This document shows, one piece after another, positions 16,929 through 26,955 of a stretch of 64,000 nt of DNA. The translations under genes were made by a program, and so were the position numbers. Below the pieces are notes generated by a model. It worked only from the letters and a program-made list of their open reading frames with translations, had not been told where the DNA came from and did no database searches. The first letter of the stretch is position 1; each line of letters opens with the position of its first letter. The stretch comes from WHSW01 sp963821345 (lineage in GTDB: Bacteria; Actinomycetota; Thermoleophilia; Solirubrobacterales; 70-9), in contig CAWGDM010000005.1 of the NCBI GenBank assembly GCA_963821345.1, positions 4,139 to 68,138 of the forward strand, written 5' to 3'.

Positions 16929-17943
<1,015 letters not shown>

Positions 17944-17954
17944 GGCCTCCCGGG

Positions 17955-17961
17955 TACGGTA
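17955..17961. promoter_or_regulatory. overlapping divergent -10 boxes between deacetylase and nadB
   Basis: TACGGT (plus, 17955-17960) lies 9 nt before the nadB ATG. TACCGT (minus, 17956-17961) lies 12 nt before the deacetylase GTG. With only 26 bp between start codons, polymerase could serve only one side at a time. Confidence 0.35.
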
Positions 17962-17969
17962 CCCCGCTG

Positions 17970-19415
17970 ATGACCGCGCGGATCGAAGCCGACGTAGTGG
18001 TCGTCGGCGGCGGCGCCGCCGGTCTGCACGTGGCGCTCGAGGCCTCCGAGCTCGGGGCCCGCACGGCGCTGGTCTCGCGAAAGCCGCTGGCCGAGAGCTC
18101 GAGCTTCTGGGCACAGGGCGGGCTCGCCGCGGCGCTGGCCGCGGATGACTCGCCCGAGCGCCACGCGGCCGACACCCTGTCCGCCGGACGCGGGCTATGC
18201 CGGACGAGCGCGGTCGAGGTCCTGACCCGCGAGGCGCCCGCGGCGGTCGAGCTGCTGATGGAGCGCGGCGTGCGCTTCGACACCGACCCCGAAGGCGGGC
18301 TCGCCCTGGGGCTGGAGGGCGGCCACTCGGCGCGGCGGATCGTCCACGCGGGCGGCTCGGAGACCGGCCGAGCGATCACCTCGCGGCTGGCCGAGCTGGT
18401 CGCCGCCACCGACTCGATCGAGGTCCTGGAGGGGGTCTCGGCGGTCGCGCTGTGGAGCGACGGCACCCGCTGCGCCGGGGTGCTCACCGACGCCGGCGAG
18501 CTGACCGCGCCGGCGACTGTGCTGACCACCGGCGGCGGCGCGGCGCTGTGGTCGCGGACGACCAACCCGCGAGGCGCGATCGGCGCCGGCTCGGTGCTCG
18601 CCCACGCGGCCGGCGCGGAGCTCGCCGACCTCGAGCTGTGCCAGTTCCACCCGACCGCGCTGGCGCTCCCGGGCTCCGAGCACGACGGGGCGCTGATCAC
18701 GGAGGCGGTGCGCGGGGAGGGCGCGGTTCTGCTCGACGCCGGCGGGCGGCGGTTCACCGACGAGCTCGCCCCGCGCGACCAGGTGACCGCCGCGATCCTC
18801 GACCGGATCGCGGCCGACGGCTCGGCCCACGTGCTGCTCGACCTGCGCGGGCTCGACCCGGCGCGCTTCCCCAACGTCTGGGCGACCTGCCGGGCCGCCG
18901 GCTTCGATCCGGACCGCGAGCCGGTCCCGGTCGCCCCGGCGTCCCACTACCTGATCGGCGGCGTGGTCGCCGACCTCGATGGCCGCACCACGCTCGAGGG
19001 GCTGCTGGCGGTCGGTGAGTGCGCCTGCACCGGCCTGCACGGCGCCAACCGGCTCGCATCCAACTCGCTCAGCGAGTGCTTCGTATTCGGAAGCAGAGCG
19101 GCCCGCGCGGCGCTCGAGGTCGGCGCGCGGGGGCCGGAACCCGAGCCGCCCGCTTGGCGCTTCGAGCCGCCGACCGACGCCACCCGCCAGGCGGTCTGGC
19201 GCCACGCCGGGCCGGTCCGCGACGCCGCCGGGCTGGCGCCGCTGCTGTCCGACGACTACCCGCTGGCCGGGATGATCGCCTCGAGCGCGCTGGCGCGTGT
19301 CGAGTCACGCGGCGCGCACCGCCGCTCGGACCTGCCGCTGCCCGATCCGGCACTCGACGGCGTGCACCTGGTGGTCGGCGACAGCGGCGAGCCGCGGCGC
19401 GAGCGCTGGACCTGA
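17970..19415 (+). CDS. nadB: L-aspartate oxidase
   Basis: FAD enzyme oxidising L-aspartate to iminoaspartate in NAD biosynthesis. 481 aa. FAD-binding VVVGGGAAGLHVALEASELG at the N-terminus, SSSFWAQGGLAAAL, AVELLMERGVRFD, QFHPTALAL, VRGEGAVLLDAGGRRF, SHYLIGGVVADLDGRT, and GECACTGLHGANRLASNSLSEC, which separates NadB from succinate dehydrogenase. The C-terminal helical domain is shorter than in E. coli. nadA and nadC are not adjacent. ATG 17970. Confidence 0.92.
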   Translation: MTARIEADVVVVGGGAAGLHVALEASELGARTALVSRKPLAESSSFWAQGGLAAALAADDSPERHAADTLSAGRGLCRTSAVEVLTREAPAAVELLMERGVRFDTDPEGGLALGLEGGHSARRIVHAGGSETGRAITSRLAELVAATDSIEVLEGVSAVALWSDGTRCAGVLTDAGELTAPATVLTTGGGAALWSRTTNPRGAIGAGSVLAHAAGAELADLELCQFHPTALALPGSEHDGALITEAVRGEGAVLLDAGGRRFTDELAPRDQVTAAILDRIAADGSAHVLLDLRGLDPARFPNVWATCRAAGFDPDREPVPVAPASHYLIGGVVADLDGRTTLEGLLAVGECACTGLHGANRLASNSLSECFVFGSRAARAALEVGARGPEPEPPAWRFEPPTDATRQAVWRHAGPVRDAAGLAPLLSDDYPLAGMIASSALARVESRGAHRRSDLPLPDPALDGVHLVVGDSGEPRRERWT

Positions 19416-19485
19416 GGCCCAGTCCGCCCCGAGCGGGCCTCCTCACGTCGCCCCCGCGAGCCGCCACTCTCGATAGCTTCGCTGC

Positions 19486-21465
19486 GTGCTGCTGGGAGTT
19501 GACGTCGGCGGGACGTTCACGGACGCCGTCCTGTTCGACGGCGAGCAGCTGTTCACGGCGAAGGCGCCGACCACCCCGGACGACCAGTCCCTGGGCGTGC
19601 TCAGCGCGGTCGACCAGGCGCTCGCGCGCGCGGGCGCCGACGCGGCCCAGGTCGACGGCTTCGCGCACGGGATGACCGTCGGCACCAACGCCCTGCTCGA
19701 GGAGCGCGGGGCGCGCACGGCGCTGATCGCGACCCGCGGCTTTGCCGACCTGCTCGAGGTCGCCCGCCAGGACCGCCCCAGGCTTTATCACCCGTGCGCG
19801 CCGAAGCCGGCTCCGCTGGTCGCGGCGTCCGACCGGATCGAGGCCGCCGAGCGGGTCGGCCCGACGGGCGTGATCGAGGCGCTGGGCGAGGACGAGCTAG
19901 CCCGGATCGCGGCCGCGGCGGCCGCGGCGGGCGCCGACTCGATCGCTATCTGCCTGCTGTTCTCCTACCTCGACCCTGCTCACGAGCGGGCGATCGCCGA
20001 GCGCCTGCGCGTCGAGCTCCCGGGCGTCCACGTCTCGGCCTCGCACGAGGTGCTGGCCCAGTTTCGCGAGTACGAGCGCTGCTCGACGACGGTCATCGAC
20101 GCCTACCTGTCGCCGCTTCTGGACCGCTACCTGACCCGGCTCGAGGCGACCAGCCGGAGGCGTGGGCTGCCCTCGCCCGCGGTGATGCTGTCCTCGGGCG
20201 GGGTCGCTCCGGCCGCCGAGGCGGCGTCGGCGGGCGCCTGGAGCGTGCTCTCGGGCCCGGCCGGCGGCGCGGTTGGGGCGGGGCTGCTCGCCCGGCTGTC
20301 GGGGGACGGCGACGCGCTCGGCTTCGACATGGGCGGCACCTCGTGCGACGTCTGCGTGGTCGAGGGCGGGCGGGTGCGCAAGACCGACGCCCGCAAGCTC
20401 GCCGGCCGGGTGATCCAGCTGCCGATGGTCGACGTGCATACGGTCGGCGCCGGCGGCGGCTCGATCGGCTGGCGCGACGACGGCGGCGCCTTGCGGGTCG
20501 GGCCGCGCTCGGCGGGAGCTGAACCAGGGCCGGCGTGTTACGGGCACGGGGGCGGCGAGCCCGCGGTCACCGACGCCAACCTGGCGCTCGGCTACCTGAG
20601 CGCGGGCGCCGGGCTGGCGGGCGGGGTCGAACTCGACGGCGAGGCGGCCGAGCGGGCGATCGCCGGGCTCGCGTCCGCGCTCGGTCTCGAGCCGCTGGCG
20701 ACGGCCGAGGGCATCGTGCGGATCGCCAACCAGGAGATGGTCCGCGCCCTGCGCGTGGTCACGGTCGAGCGCGGCGTCGACCCGCGCGGCTTCGCGCTGA
20801 TCCCGTTCGGCGGCGCCGGGCCGATGCACGCGGCGGCGATCGCCGCCGAGCTCGGGATCGAGCGGATTCTGTGCCCGCGGGCCAGCGGCGTGCTTTCGGC
20901 CCTGGGACTGATCGCCTCCGAGCGCCGGCGCGACAGTGCCCGAACGGTGATGCTGCGCGGCCGCGAGCTGAGCGCCGAGCGGATCGCGGCCGAGGTCGAG
21001 GCGCTGCGGGCGCCGCTCGCCGACGGCCTGGAGTCGGGGCGGGTCGAGGTCACCTACGAGCTGCGCTACCGGGGCCAGGCGTTCGAGCTCGCGGTCGAGG
21101 CCGGGCCGCAACCCGAGCCCGGCGAGCTCGAGGAGGCGTTCGCCGCCGAGCACGAGCGCCGCTACGGCTATCGCAACCACGAGGCCGAGGTCGAGCTGGT
21201 CAACGTCCGCGTCGCGGTGATCGAGCCGGCGACCGAGCCGCGTCCCCACCCGGCACCCGAGGGGAGCCTCGAGCGCGGGCACCGTCGGGCGCGGTTCGCG
21301 GGCGAGTGGCTCGAGGCCGAGGTCCTGCACGGCGAGCCGGGCGCCGGCGAGCGGGCCGCGGGCCCGTGCGTGTTCGAGCTTCCGGAGTCGACCCTGGTGC
21401 TGCCGCCGGGCTGGGAGTGCGAGGTGGACGAGGCGGGCACGATCGTCGCGGAGCGGCGCCGATGA
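19486..21465 (+). CDS. hyuA: hydantoinase/oxoprolinase family protein, subunit A (HyuA-like)
   Basis: ATP-dependent cyclic-amide hydrolase or acetophenone-carboxylase-type subunit; forms a complex with HyuB. 659 aa. The N-terminus LGVDVGGTFTDAVLFDG is the ATP-binding start of the ASKHA-like fold. Also present: HGMTVGTNALLEERGARTAL, SHEVLAQFREYERCSTTVIDAYL, GPAGGAVGAGLLA, GFDMGGTSCDVCVVEGG, DVHTVGAGGGSIGW, and SAGAEPGPACYGHGG near residue 340. The start GTG at 19486 has TAGCTT six nt upstream. The stop overlaps the hyuB ATG (ATGA). The true substrate cannot be deduced. Confidence 0.9.
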   Translation: MLLGVDVGGTFTDAVLFDGEQLFTAKAPTTPDDQSLGVLSAVDQALARAGADAAQVDGFAHGMTVGTNALLEERGARTALIATRGFADLLEVARQDRPRLYHPCAPKPAPLVAASDRIEAAERVGPTGVIEALGEDELARIAAAAAAAGADSIAICLLFSYLDPAHERAIAERLRVELPGVHVSASHEVLAQFREYERCSTTVIDAYLSPLLDRYLTRLEATSRRRGLPSPAVMLSSGGVAPAAEAASAGAWSVLSGPAGGAVGAGLLARLSGDGDALGFDMGGTSCDVCVVEGGRVRKTDARKLAGRVIQLPMVDVHTVGAGGGSIGWRDDGGALRVGPRSAGAEPGPACYGHGGGEPAVTDANLALGYLSAGAGLAGGVELDGEAAERAIAGLASALGLEPLATAEGIVRIANQEMVRALRVVTVERGVDPRGFALIPFGGAGPMHAAAIAAELGIERILCPRASGVLSALGLIASERRRDSARTVMLRGRELSAERIAAEVEALRAPLADGLESGRVEVTYELRYRGQAFELAVEAGPQPEPGELEEAFAAEHERRYGYRNHEAEVELVNVRVAVIEPATEPRPHPAPEGSLERGHRRARFAGEWLEAEVLHGEPGAGERAAGPCVFELPESTLVLPPGWECEVDEAGTIVAERRR

Positions 21466-22964
21466 AGCTCGACCCGATCTCGCTCCAGGTCCTGGTCGGG
21501 GCGCTGCGCGCCGCCTGCGACGAGATGGGCGCCGTGCTGATCCGCTCCGCCTACTCGCCCAACATCACCGAGCGCCGCGACTGCTCGACCGCGCTCTTCG
21601 ACGCCGACGGCGAGTTGGTGATGCAGGCCGAGCACATCCCAGTCCACCTCGGCTCGATGCCAGACGCGGTGGCCGCGGTGCTCGAGCACGAGCAGCGCCC
21701 GGACGACCCCTGGATCCTCAACGACCCCTACCGCGGCGGCACCCACCTGCCCGACGTAACCCTGATCTCGCCCCTGTTCGCGGGCGGTGGGCTGCTCGGG
21801 TTCGCCGCCTCGCGCGCTCACCACGCCGACATCGGCGGCCCGACGCCGGGCGGGATGCCCGCCGACTCGACCCGGCTCGACCAGGAGGGCGTGGTGATCG
21901 AGCCGACCCGCGCCGATGACGCGACGCTGCGGGCGCTCGCCGAGCGCATGCGGCGGCCCGAGGAGCGGCTCGCCGACCTGCGCGCCCAGCGGGCCGCGAA
22001 CCTGACCGGCGCCAGGCGGGTCGCCGAGCTGGTCGAGCGCCACGGCGCCGACGGCCTGACCGCCGGGATGGGCGCGATCCTGGATTACTCGGAGCGGCGC
22101 ACGCGGGCGGCGCTCGAGCGGCTGGAGGACGGCGTCAGCGAGGCGAGCGACGTGCTCGAGGCCGCCGCCGGCGGGGAGCTCGAGCTGCGGGTGCGGGCAA
22201 CGATCGCCGGGGACTCGGTGACGCTCGACTTCGAGGGCAGCGCCGGGCAGGTGGACGGCAACCTCAACTGCCCGCTATCGGTGACCAAGTCGGCCGCGTT
22301 CTTCGCCGTCCGGGTGCTGACCGACCCCGACGGGCCGCCGTCGGCCGGCGCCCAGCGCCCGATCACCGTGCTGGCGCCGCCCGGCTCGCTGCTCAACGCC
22401 CAGTTTCCCGCGGCCGTGGCCGCCGGAAACGTCGAGACCTCGAGCCGGGTCGCCGACCTGGTGATCGAGGCGTTCGCGAACGCGACCGCGGTCCCGGCGC
22501 AGGGTCAGGGGACGATGAACAACCTCACCCTGGCGGGGGATGGCTGGACCTACTACGAGACGATCGGCGGCGGCCAGGGCGCCTGCGCGGACGCGGACGG
22601 CCCGAGCGCGATCCACGTGGCGATGTCGAACACGCTCAACACGCCGATCGAGGCGCTGGAGGCCGAGTACCCGGTCCGGGTGCGTGAGCTGTCGGTGCGA
22701 CGCGGCTCGGGAGGCACGGGGCGCCACCGCGGCGGCGACGGCGTGATTCGCGAGATCGAGGCCCTGGAGCCGATCCGGTTCACGCTGATCACCGAGCGGC
22801 GCGAGCGCGCCCCGCGCGGGCGCGACGGCGGCGGCGACGGGCTGGCGGGGCGCAACCTGCTCAACGGCGAGCAGCTGGCGGCCAAATGCGGCGGCGAGTT
22901 GCGCCCCGGAGACCGGCTGCGGGTCGAGACGCCGGGGGGTGGCGGGCACGGCGCAGGCGGGTGA
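21462..22964 (+). CDS. hyuB: hydantoinase/oxoprolinase family protein, subunit B (HyuB-like)
   Basis: Partner of the preceding subunit. 500 aa, a little short of the usual 520-590. Family landmarks: DEMGAVLIRSAYSPNITERRDCS, HIPVHLGSMPDAV, ILNDPYRGGTHLPDVTLISP, SRAHHADIGGPTPGGMP, GNLNCPLSVTKSAAFFAVR, AAGNVETSSRVADLVIEAFA, and a Gly/Arg-rich C-terminus (SGGTGRHRGGDGVIREIE). The C-terminal GGGGHG is typical. Coupled to hyuA by ATGA. The next gene has its own promoter. Confidence 0.92.
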   Translation: MKLDPISLQVLVGALRAACDEMGAVLIRSAYSPNITERRDCSTALFDADGELVMQAEHIPVHLGSMPDAVAAVLEHEQRPDDPWILNDPYRGGTHLPDVTLISPLFAGGGLLGFAASRAHHADIGGPTPGGMPADSTRLDQEGVVIEPTRADDATLRALAERMRRPEERLADLRAQRAANLTGARRVAELVERHGADGLTAGMGAILDYSERRTRAALERLEDGVSEASDVLEAAAGGELELRVRATIAGDSVTLDFEGSAGQVDGNLNCPLSVTKSAAFFAVRVLTDPDGPPSAGAQRPITVLAPPGSLLNAQFPAAVAAGNVETSSRVADLVIEAFANATAVPAQGQGTMNNLTLAGDGWTYYETIGGGQGACADADGPSAIHVAMSNTLNTPIEALEAEYPVRVRELSVRRGSGGTGRHRGGDGVIREIEALEPIRFTLITERRERAPRGRDGGGDGLAGRNLLNGEQLAAKCGGELRPGDRLRVETPGGGGHGAGG

Positions 22965-23000
22965 ACCCAGATGGCCGTCCATGCAACATCGCACACAAAC

Positions 23001-23029
23001 TTGGATTTTTGGGGTCCCTTCTCTAGACT
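23001..23029 (+). promoter_or_regulatory. sigma70-type promoter upstream of DUF1802 gene
   Basis: TTGGAT (23001-23006), a 17-bp spacer and TAGACT (23024-23029), in a locally A/T-rich patch of the 153-bp gap after hyuB. The transcription start would be near 23036, giving a C-rich leader of about 80 nt before the ATG at 23118. Confidence 0.55.
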
Positions 23030-23117
23030 GGCCACCCTCAGCCGGGCCTGTAGCCCCCCCGGGGCCGAGTCGAAGCCCGGAATCACGTTTACGACCTCCC
23101 CCCCGAAACCCACATAC

Positions 23118-23744
23118 ATGCCGATTGCCTTTAAAGAATGGGCCGTGACGGTCCGCGCCCTCTCAGAGGGAGAGCAGCTGGTCACCCTGCGCAAGGGCGG
23201 AATCCGCGAGGACGACAAGCACTTCGAGCTCGAGCATGACCAGTTCTTCCTCTATCCGACCTTCGACCACCAGCGCAACGACCTGGTGCGCGAGTCCCAC
23301 CACCCCGAGCTGCGCCGCGCGCTCGAGGAGGGTGTCTGGCCCGACGAGGAGCCGCCCCCGCGGGCGCTGCTCCAGGACGGCGGCATCCCGCAACCCGACC
23401 GGGTTCGGATCCGCGCCTGGGCCGAGGTCGCCGACCACTTCGAGACCGAGGATCCGCGAATCGTCGACGCGCTCTCGCCGTACCACGTCTGGACCCAGGA
23501 CTATGCGACCAAGCGCCTGCGGTGGAAGCGGGCCCATCCGCTCCACGTCCTGCTGCTCAGGGTTCACCGGATCCCGCGTCCGGTCACGGTCAGGGTCCGC
23601 GACGAGTACCACGGCTGCCGCTCCTGGGTCGAGATCGACCGCGACCTGCCCTTCGAGGGCACCCCGGTGATGGCGGACGAGGAGTTCGACCGCGCCGCCG
23701 CGGCGATCCGCGAGCTCTGCCAGGCAGAGCCGGCGCTCGTCTAG
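23118..23744 (+). CDS. DUF1802 family protein
   Basis: 208 aa, cytoplasmic. The N-terminus MPIAFKEWAVTVRALSEGEQLVTLRKGGIRE, together with HFELEHDQFFLYPTFDHQ and HPLHVLLLRVHRIPRP, matches the DUF1802 layout. The family is widespread in cyanobacteria, bacilli and actinobacteria and has no known activity. The many conserved Arg, His and Asp (RKGGIRE, HDQFFLYPTFDHQ) could make a nucleic-acid or metal site, but that is a guess. ATG 23118 gives a family-like start. The DUF1152 gene follows after 9 bp. Confidence 0.75.
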   Translation: MPIAFKEWAVTVRALSEGEQLVTLRKGGIREDDKHFELEHDQFFLYPTFDHQRNDLVRESHHPELRRALEEGVWPDEEPPPRALLQDGGIPQPDRVRIRAWAEVADHFETEDPRIVDALSPYHVWTQDYATKRLRWKRAHPLHVLLLRVHRIPRPVTVRVRDEYHGCRSWVEIDRDLPFEGTPVMADEEFDRAAAAIRELCQAEPALV

Positions 23745-23753
23745 CACCCGCAG

Positions 23754-24695
23754 TTGCTGCTTAGCTTCGACCGCCGGGTAGCCCGGGCGCGGCGCGTGCT
23801 GGTGCTCGGGATCGGCGGCGGCGGCGACGTCGTCGGCTCGCTGGCGATCGCGCGGCGCTGCGAGGAGCTGGGGACCCCGTTCGTGGTCGGCGGCGTCGCC
23901 TGGGAGCGGCTGCCGATCGACCCGAAGCCGGGCCCGCGGCCGGTCGCCGAGATCCGCGAGGCCGACCCGCTCGGCAAGAACGCCGTGCTCGCCCGGGCCG
24001 AGACGTCGACCCCTGAGGGGGTCCGGTTCTCCGAGGCGCACGTCGCCGCTCACATCGGCAGCCCGACGGTGCTGATCGACATCACCGGCGGTGCGGTCGG
24101 CGCCGCCGAGGGCATCGGCGCCGCCGCCGGCCTGCTGGGCTGCGACCTGATCACCTACGTCGACATCGGCGGCGACGCGATCGCCAACGGCACCGAGCCG
24201 GGGCTCGGCAGCCCACTTTGCGACGCGGTGATGATCGCCGCCGGGCGCCGGTTGGGGGCGCGCCTGGACGGCGCCCTGGCCGTGGTCGGCGCCGGCTGCG
24301 ACGGCGAGCTGACGGTCGACGAGGTGCTGGCGCGGGTCGCGGCCCTGGCGGCCGCCGGAGCCTGGATCGGCAGCTCGAGCGTCAGCGAGGCGCACGCCGG
24401 CGAGATCGAGACCCTGGCCCGCGAATCCGGGACCGAGGCGAGCCTGCAGGTGGCGCGCTGCGCGCGCGGCGAGCTCGGCGAGGCCGAGATCCGCGGTGGC
24501 CGGCGCCGGGTGCCGCTGGGACCGGTCGGGGCGCTGGGCTTCTACTTCGACCCCGAGGCCGCGGCTTCGGTACTGCCGCTGGCGGCCGCGGTCGAGGAGT
24601 CCGATCGGCTCGAGGAGGCCCACGAGGCGCTCAACAAGCTCGGCGTCTCGACCGAGCTCGACTACGAGCGCGAGCGGGCCACCCGACCCAGCTGA
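23754..24695 (+). CDS. DUF1152 family protein
   Basis: 313 aa. A nucleotide-binding-like Gly-rich loop opens the protein (RVLVLGIGGGGDVVGSLAIARR), then VGGVAWERLPIDPKPGPRP, VLIDITGGAVGAAEG, LITYVDIGGDAIANGTEPGLGSPLCDAVMIAA and VVGAGCDGELTVDEVL. These fit DUF1152, a conserved family, many of them archaeal, of unknown function with a Rossmann-like core. The start TTG at 23754 follows the DUF1802 stop by 9 bp, so they are probably one operon. No substrate can be deduced. Confidence 0.7.
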   Translation: MLLSFDRRVARARRVLVLGIGGGGDVVGSLAIARRCEELGTPFVVGGVAWERLPIDPKPGPRPVAEIREADPLGKNAVLARAETSTPEGVRFSEAHVAAHIGSPTVLIDITGGAVGAAEGIGAAAGLLGCDLITYVDIGGDAIANGTEPGLGSPLCDAVMIAAGRRLGARLDGALAVVGAGCDGELTVDEVLARVAALAAAGAWIGSSSVSEAHAGEIETLARESGTEASLQVARCARGELGEAEIRGGRRRVPLGPVGALGFYFDPEAAASVLPLAAAVEESDRLEEAHEALNKLGVSTELDYERERATRPS

Positions 24696-24714
24696 GCCGA
24701 TCGAGCGCGCGCGG

Positions 24715-26070
24715 CTAGGCCGTCGCGAGCGCCGCGGGCGCCTTGCCGGCGACCGCGGGGCGCTGCGAGAGCGAGATCCGGGAGCCGTGGCCGGGGCGGA
24801 TGGTGATGTTGCGCCGCCGCGGCGGCTCGTGCGCGCCGTCGACGGGGTGCAGCGCGTAGCGCCCGAAGACTGCGCGCATGACGATCTTCATCTCCATGGT
24901 CGCGAAGCTGGCGCCGAGGCAGCGGCGGCGGCCGCCGCCGAACGGGATCCAGGAGTAGGTGCCCGGCGGGTTGTCGACGAAGCGCTCGGGGCGGAAGGCG
25001 TAGGGGTCCGGGTAGAGGTCGGGGTCGTGGTGCATCAGATAGCCGTTGGCGACCAGGCAGACCCCGGGCTCATAGACGCGGTCGCCGACCTCGATCGGCT
25101 GGGCGACCATCCGGGGCGCCGCGTTGGGGAGTACCGGGCGCCGGCGCTGGGTCTCCTGGATCGTCGCGGTCACGTAGGCGTCGCCGTCGCCACCGTCGAT
25201 CTCGGCGGCGAGCCGGGCGCTGACCTCGGGCTCGCGGGCGAGGATCTCGAACGCCCAGGCAAGGGTGGTCGCGGTGGTCTCGTGGCCGGCGACCAGCAGC
25301 GTCATGAGCTCGTCGCGCAGCTCCTGGTCGGACATCGGCGAGCCGTCCTCGTGGCGGGCCTCGAGCAGCATCGAGAGCACGTCGTCGCGCTCGGCGTGCT
25401 CGCCGCGGCGCTCGTCGATCAGGCCGAAGAGCAGCTCGTCGACGTCCTCACGCAGGCGCACGAACCCGGCCAGCGGCCCGAGCCGGTCGAGCATCGCCTC
25501 CATCCGCGGGCCCGGGGGCCCGAACAGGGTGAGCGGGTTGTCGCCGAACGAGAGCAGGGCGCCGAGCCGCTCGCGGGCCGCCTCGAGGCGCTCGCCGTCA
25601 TCGATCCCGAAGACGGCCCGAAGGATGATCTCCAGGGTCAGGGCCTGCATCCGCGGGTGCATCTCCAGCGCCGTGCCCTGCGGCCAGGCGTCGACCTCGC
25701 GCTCGGTCACCTCGGCGACCAGCGCCTCGAGCCGCGCCATGCGCTCGCCGTGGAAGGCGGGCAGCATCAGCTTGCGCTGTCCCATGTGCGAGTCGCCGTC
25801 GAGCAGGATCACCGAGTTGGCGCCGACGATCGGCTCCAGCACCCGTGCGCCCTCGCCGGGTCGCAGGACGTCCGCCGGCGCCGTGAACACCTGCTTGACC
25901 TCTTCCGGCGAGGTCAGCATCACGAACGGGGGCGCGAACGGGAGCCGCAGCGTGAACCGCTTCCCGTAGCGGGCCCGGCACTGCTCGAGGTAGGCGAGCG
26001 GGCGCGACCAGAAGCCGATCCCCTGGATCAGCGCCGGATAGGACGGACCTGGCGGCAGGTTCGACTGCAT
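24715..26070 (-). CDS. cytochrome P450
   Basis: Heme monooxygenase, about 450 aa, with no membrane anchor. The proline-rich start is MQSNLPPGPSYPALIQ. The I-helix oxygen-activation motif is LLVAGHETTATTLAW, the K-helix ExxR is IQETQRRRP, then FRPERFVDN and the heme-Cys loop FGGGRRRCLGASFA, so all catalytic elements are intact. The 'PPGP' start and long B-C region resemble class E, group I/CYP110-like enzymes. In-frame starts also exist at 26082 and 26130. No ferredoxin or reductase gene is next to it. Divergent from a gene of unknown function. Substrate unknown. Confidence 0.93.
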   Translation of the reverse strand: MQSNLPPGPSYPALIQGIGFWSRPLAYLEQCRARYGKRFTLRLPFAPPFVMLTSPEEVKQVFTAPADVLRPGEGARVLEPIVGANSVILLDGDSHMGQRKLMLPAFHGERMARLEALVAEVTEREVDAWPQGTALEMHPRMQALTLEIILRAVFGIDDGERLEAARERLGALLSFGDNPLTLFGPPGPRMEAMLDRLGPLAGFVRLREDVDELLFGLIDERRGEHAERDDVLSMLLEARHEDGSPMSDQELRDELMTLLVAGHETTATTLAWAFEILAREPEVSARLAAEIDGGDGDAYVTATIQETQRRRPVLPNAAPRMVAQPIEVGDRVYEPGVCLVANGYLMHHDPDLYPDPYAFRPERFVDNPPGTYSWIPFGGGRRRCLGASFATMEMKIVMRAVFGRYALHPVDGAHEPPRRRNITIRPGHGSRISLSQRPAVAGKAPAALATA

Positions 26071-26116
26071 CCAGCAGAGCATCCCACCAAGCGCGGCGTG
26101 CGGCGCCGCTCGCAGT

Positions 26117-26134
26117 GTGAGATTCCGCACACAG
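26117..26134. promoter_or_regulatory. imperfect palindrome in the P450 / 26157 divergent gap
   Basis: GTGTG and CACAC arms flank an 8-nt centre between the P450 gene and the divergent 26157 gene. This is a plausible but weakly supported operator. Confidence 0.25.
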
Positions 26135-26142
26135 CGAGCGAT

Positions 26143-26148
26143 TAACCT
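26143..26148 (+). promoter_or_regulatory. -10 box TAACCT, leaderless start at 26157
   Basis: TAACCT ends 8 nt before the ATG at 26157, with no Shine-Dalgarno sequence. Confidence 0.4.
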
Positions 26149-26156
26149 CGGGCGCG

Positions 26157-26945
26157 ATGGCCTGGGTCGAGACCGAGTCGCTGAGCTTCATCGCTCGCCA
26201 CGAGACCGAGGACGAGGGCTGCGCACAGCGCACCCTCGACCGGCTCGAGGACCTGCGTCTGCGGCTCGAGGAGCGCTTCGACGACGCCCCCGGCGGGATC
26301 ACCGCGGTGATCCACCCGTCGCCCGGCTGGCTCACCGCCGCGCACCCCTTCCTGCCCGGCGCCCGGCTGGCCGCGGCGCCCGCCGGCCGCCGCTACCTGG
26401 CGGGCTGGGCGATGGCGTCGGAGGTGCACCTGCTCAACGACGCCTACACCGACCGGCGCGCGGCCGGCGAGGACTCGCTCGCGGCCCTGCGCGGGACCGC
26501 CGAGCGCCTCTACGCGCAGATCGTGATCGCGACCAACAATGACCGCCTACCGCCACCGTGGGGCCCGCGGAAGTTCGCTCGCTACGTCCGCTGGGCGTGG
26601 CTGATCGAGGGCGGCGCGCAGTACTTCGCCGGCCAGACGACGCTCTTTCGCCCGGCGGTCAACACCCGGATGCGACAGGGCAACCCGCCGTCGTTTCCGC
26701 CCTCGGCCCGCGACGCGATCATCCTCGGCGGCACCGTCTTCGACCTGCTCGAGCGAGAGCGCGGGCCGGACGCCTGCGCGATCCTGGTCTCGCGGCTGCG
26801 CCGCGAGGGCGCCGAGCGGGCGATCGAGCTCGCTTTCGACACCCGCTTCCGCCATGTCGAGGCCGAATGGCGCCGCTACCTGCGCGAGGAGCTGCCCCGC
26901 TCGGGGACGCTCGACGAGCTCGACGACCACGACCCCTTCGCCTGA
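26157..26945 (+). CDS. conserved hypothetical protein, peptidase-MA-like but without HExxH
   Basis: 262 aa, no signal peptide. The central RYVRWAWLIEGGAQYFAGQTTLFRP resembles the '(W)L.EGlA.Yf.G' segment that follows the zinc motif in peptidase-MA/gluzincin-like proteins. The expected HExxH is absent (the matching region reads HLLNDAYTDRRAAG), so activity as a metallopeptidase is doubtful. The N-terminus (ARHETEDEGCAQRTLDRLEDLRLRLEERF) matches the start of such domains (cell-surface probes of age and elasticity). Divergent from the P450. The family call is tentative. Confidence 0.45.
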   Translation: MAWVETESLSFIARHETEDEGCAQRTLDRLEDLRLRLEERFDDAPGGITAVIHPSPGWLTAAHPFLPGARLAAAPAGRRYLAGWAMASEVHLLNDAYTDRRAAGEDSLAALRGTAERLYAQIVIATNNDRLPPPWGPRKFARYVRWAWLIEGGAQYFAGQTTLFRPAVNTRMRQGNPPSFPPSARDAIILGGTVFDLLERERGPDACAILVSRLRREGAERAIELAFDTRFRHVEAEWRRYLREELPRSGTLDELDDHDPFA

Positions 26946-26955
26946 GACCCCGCGC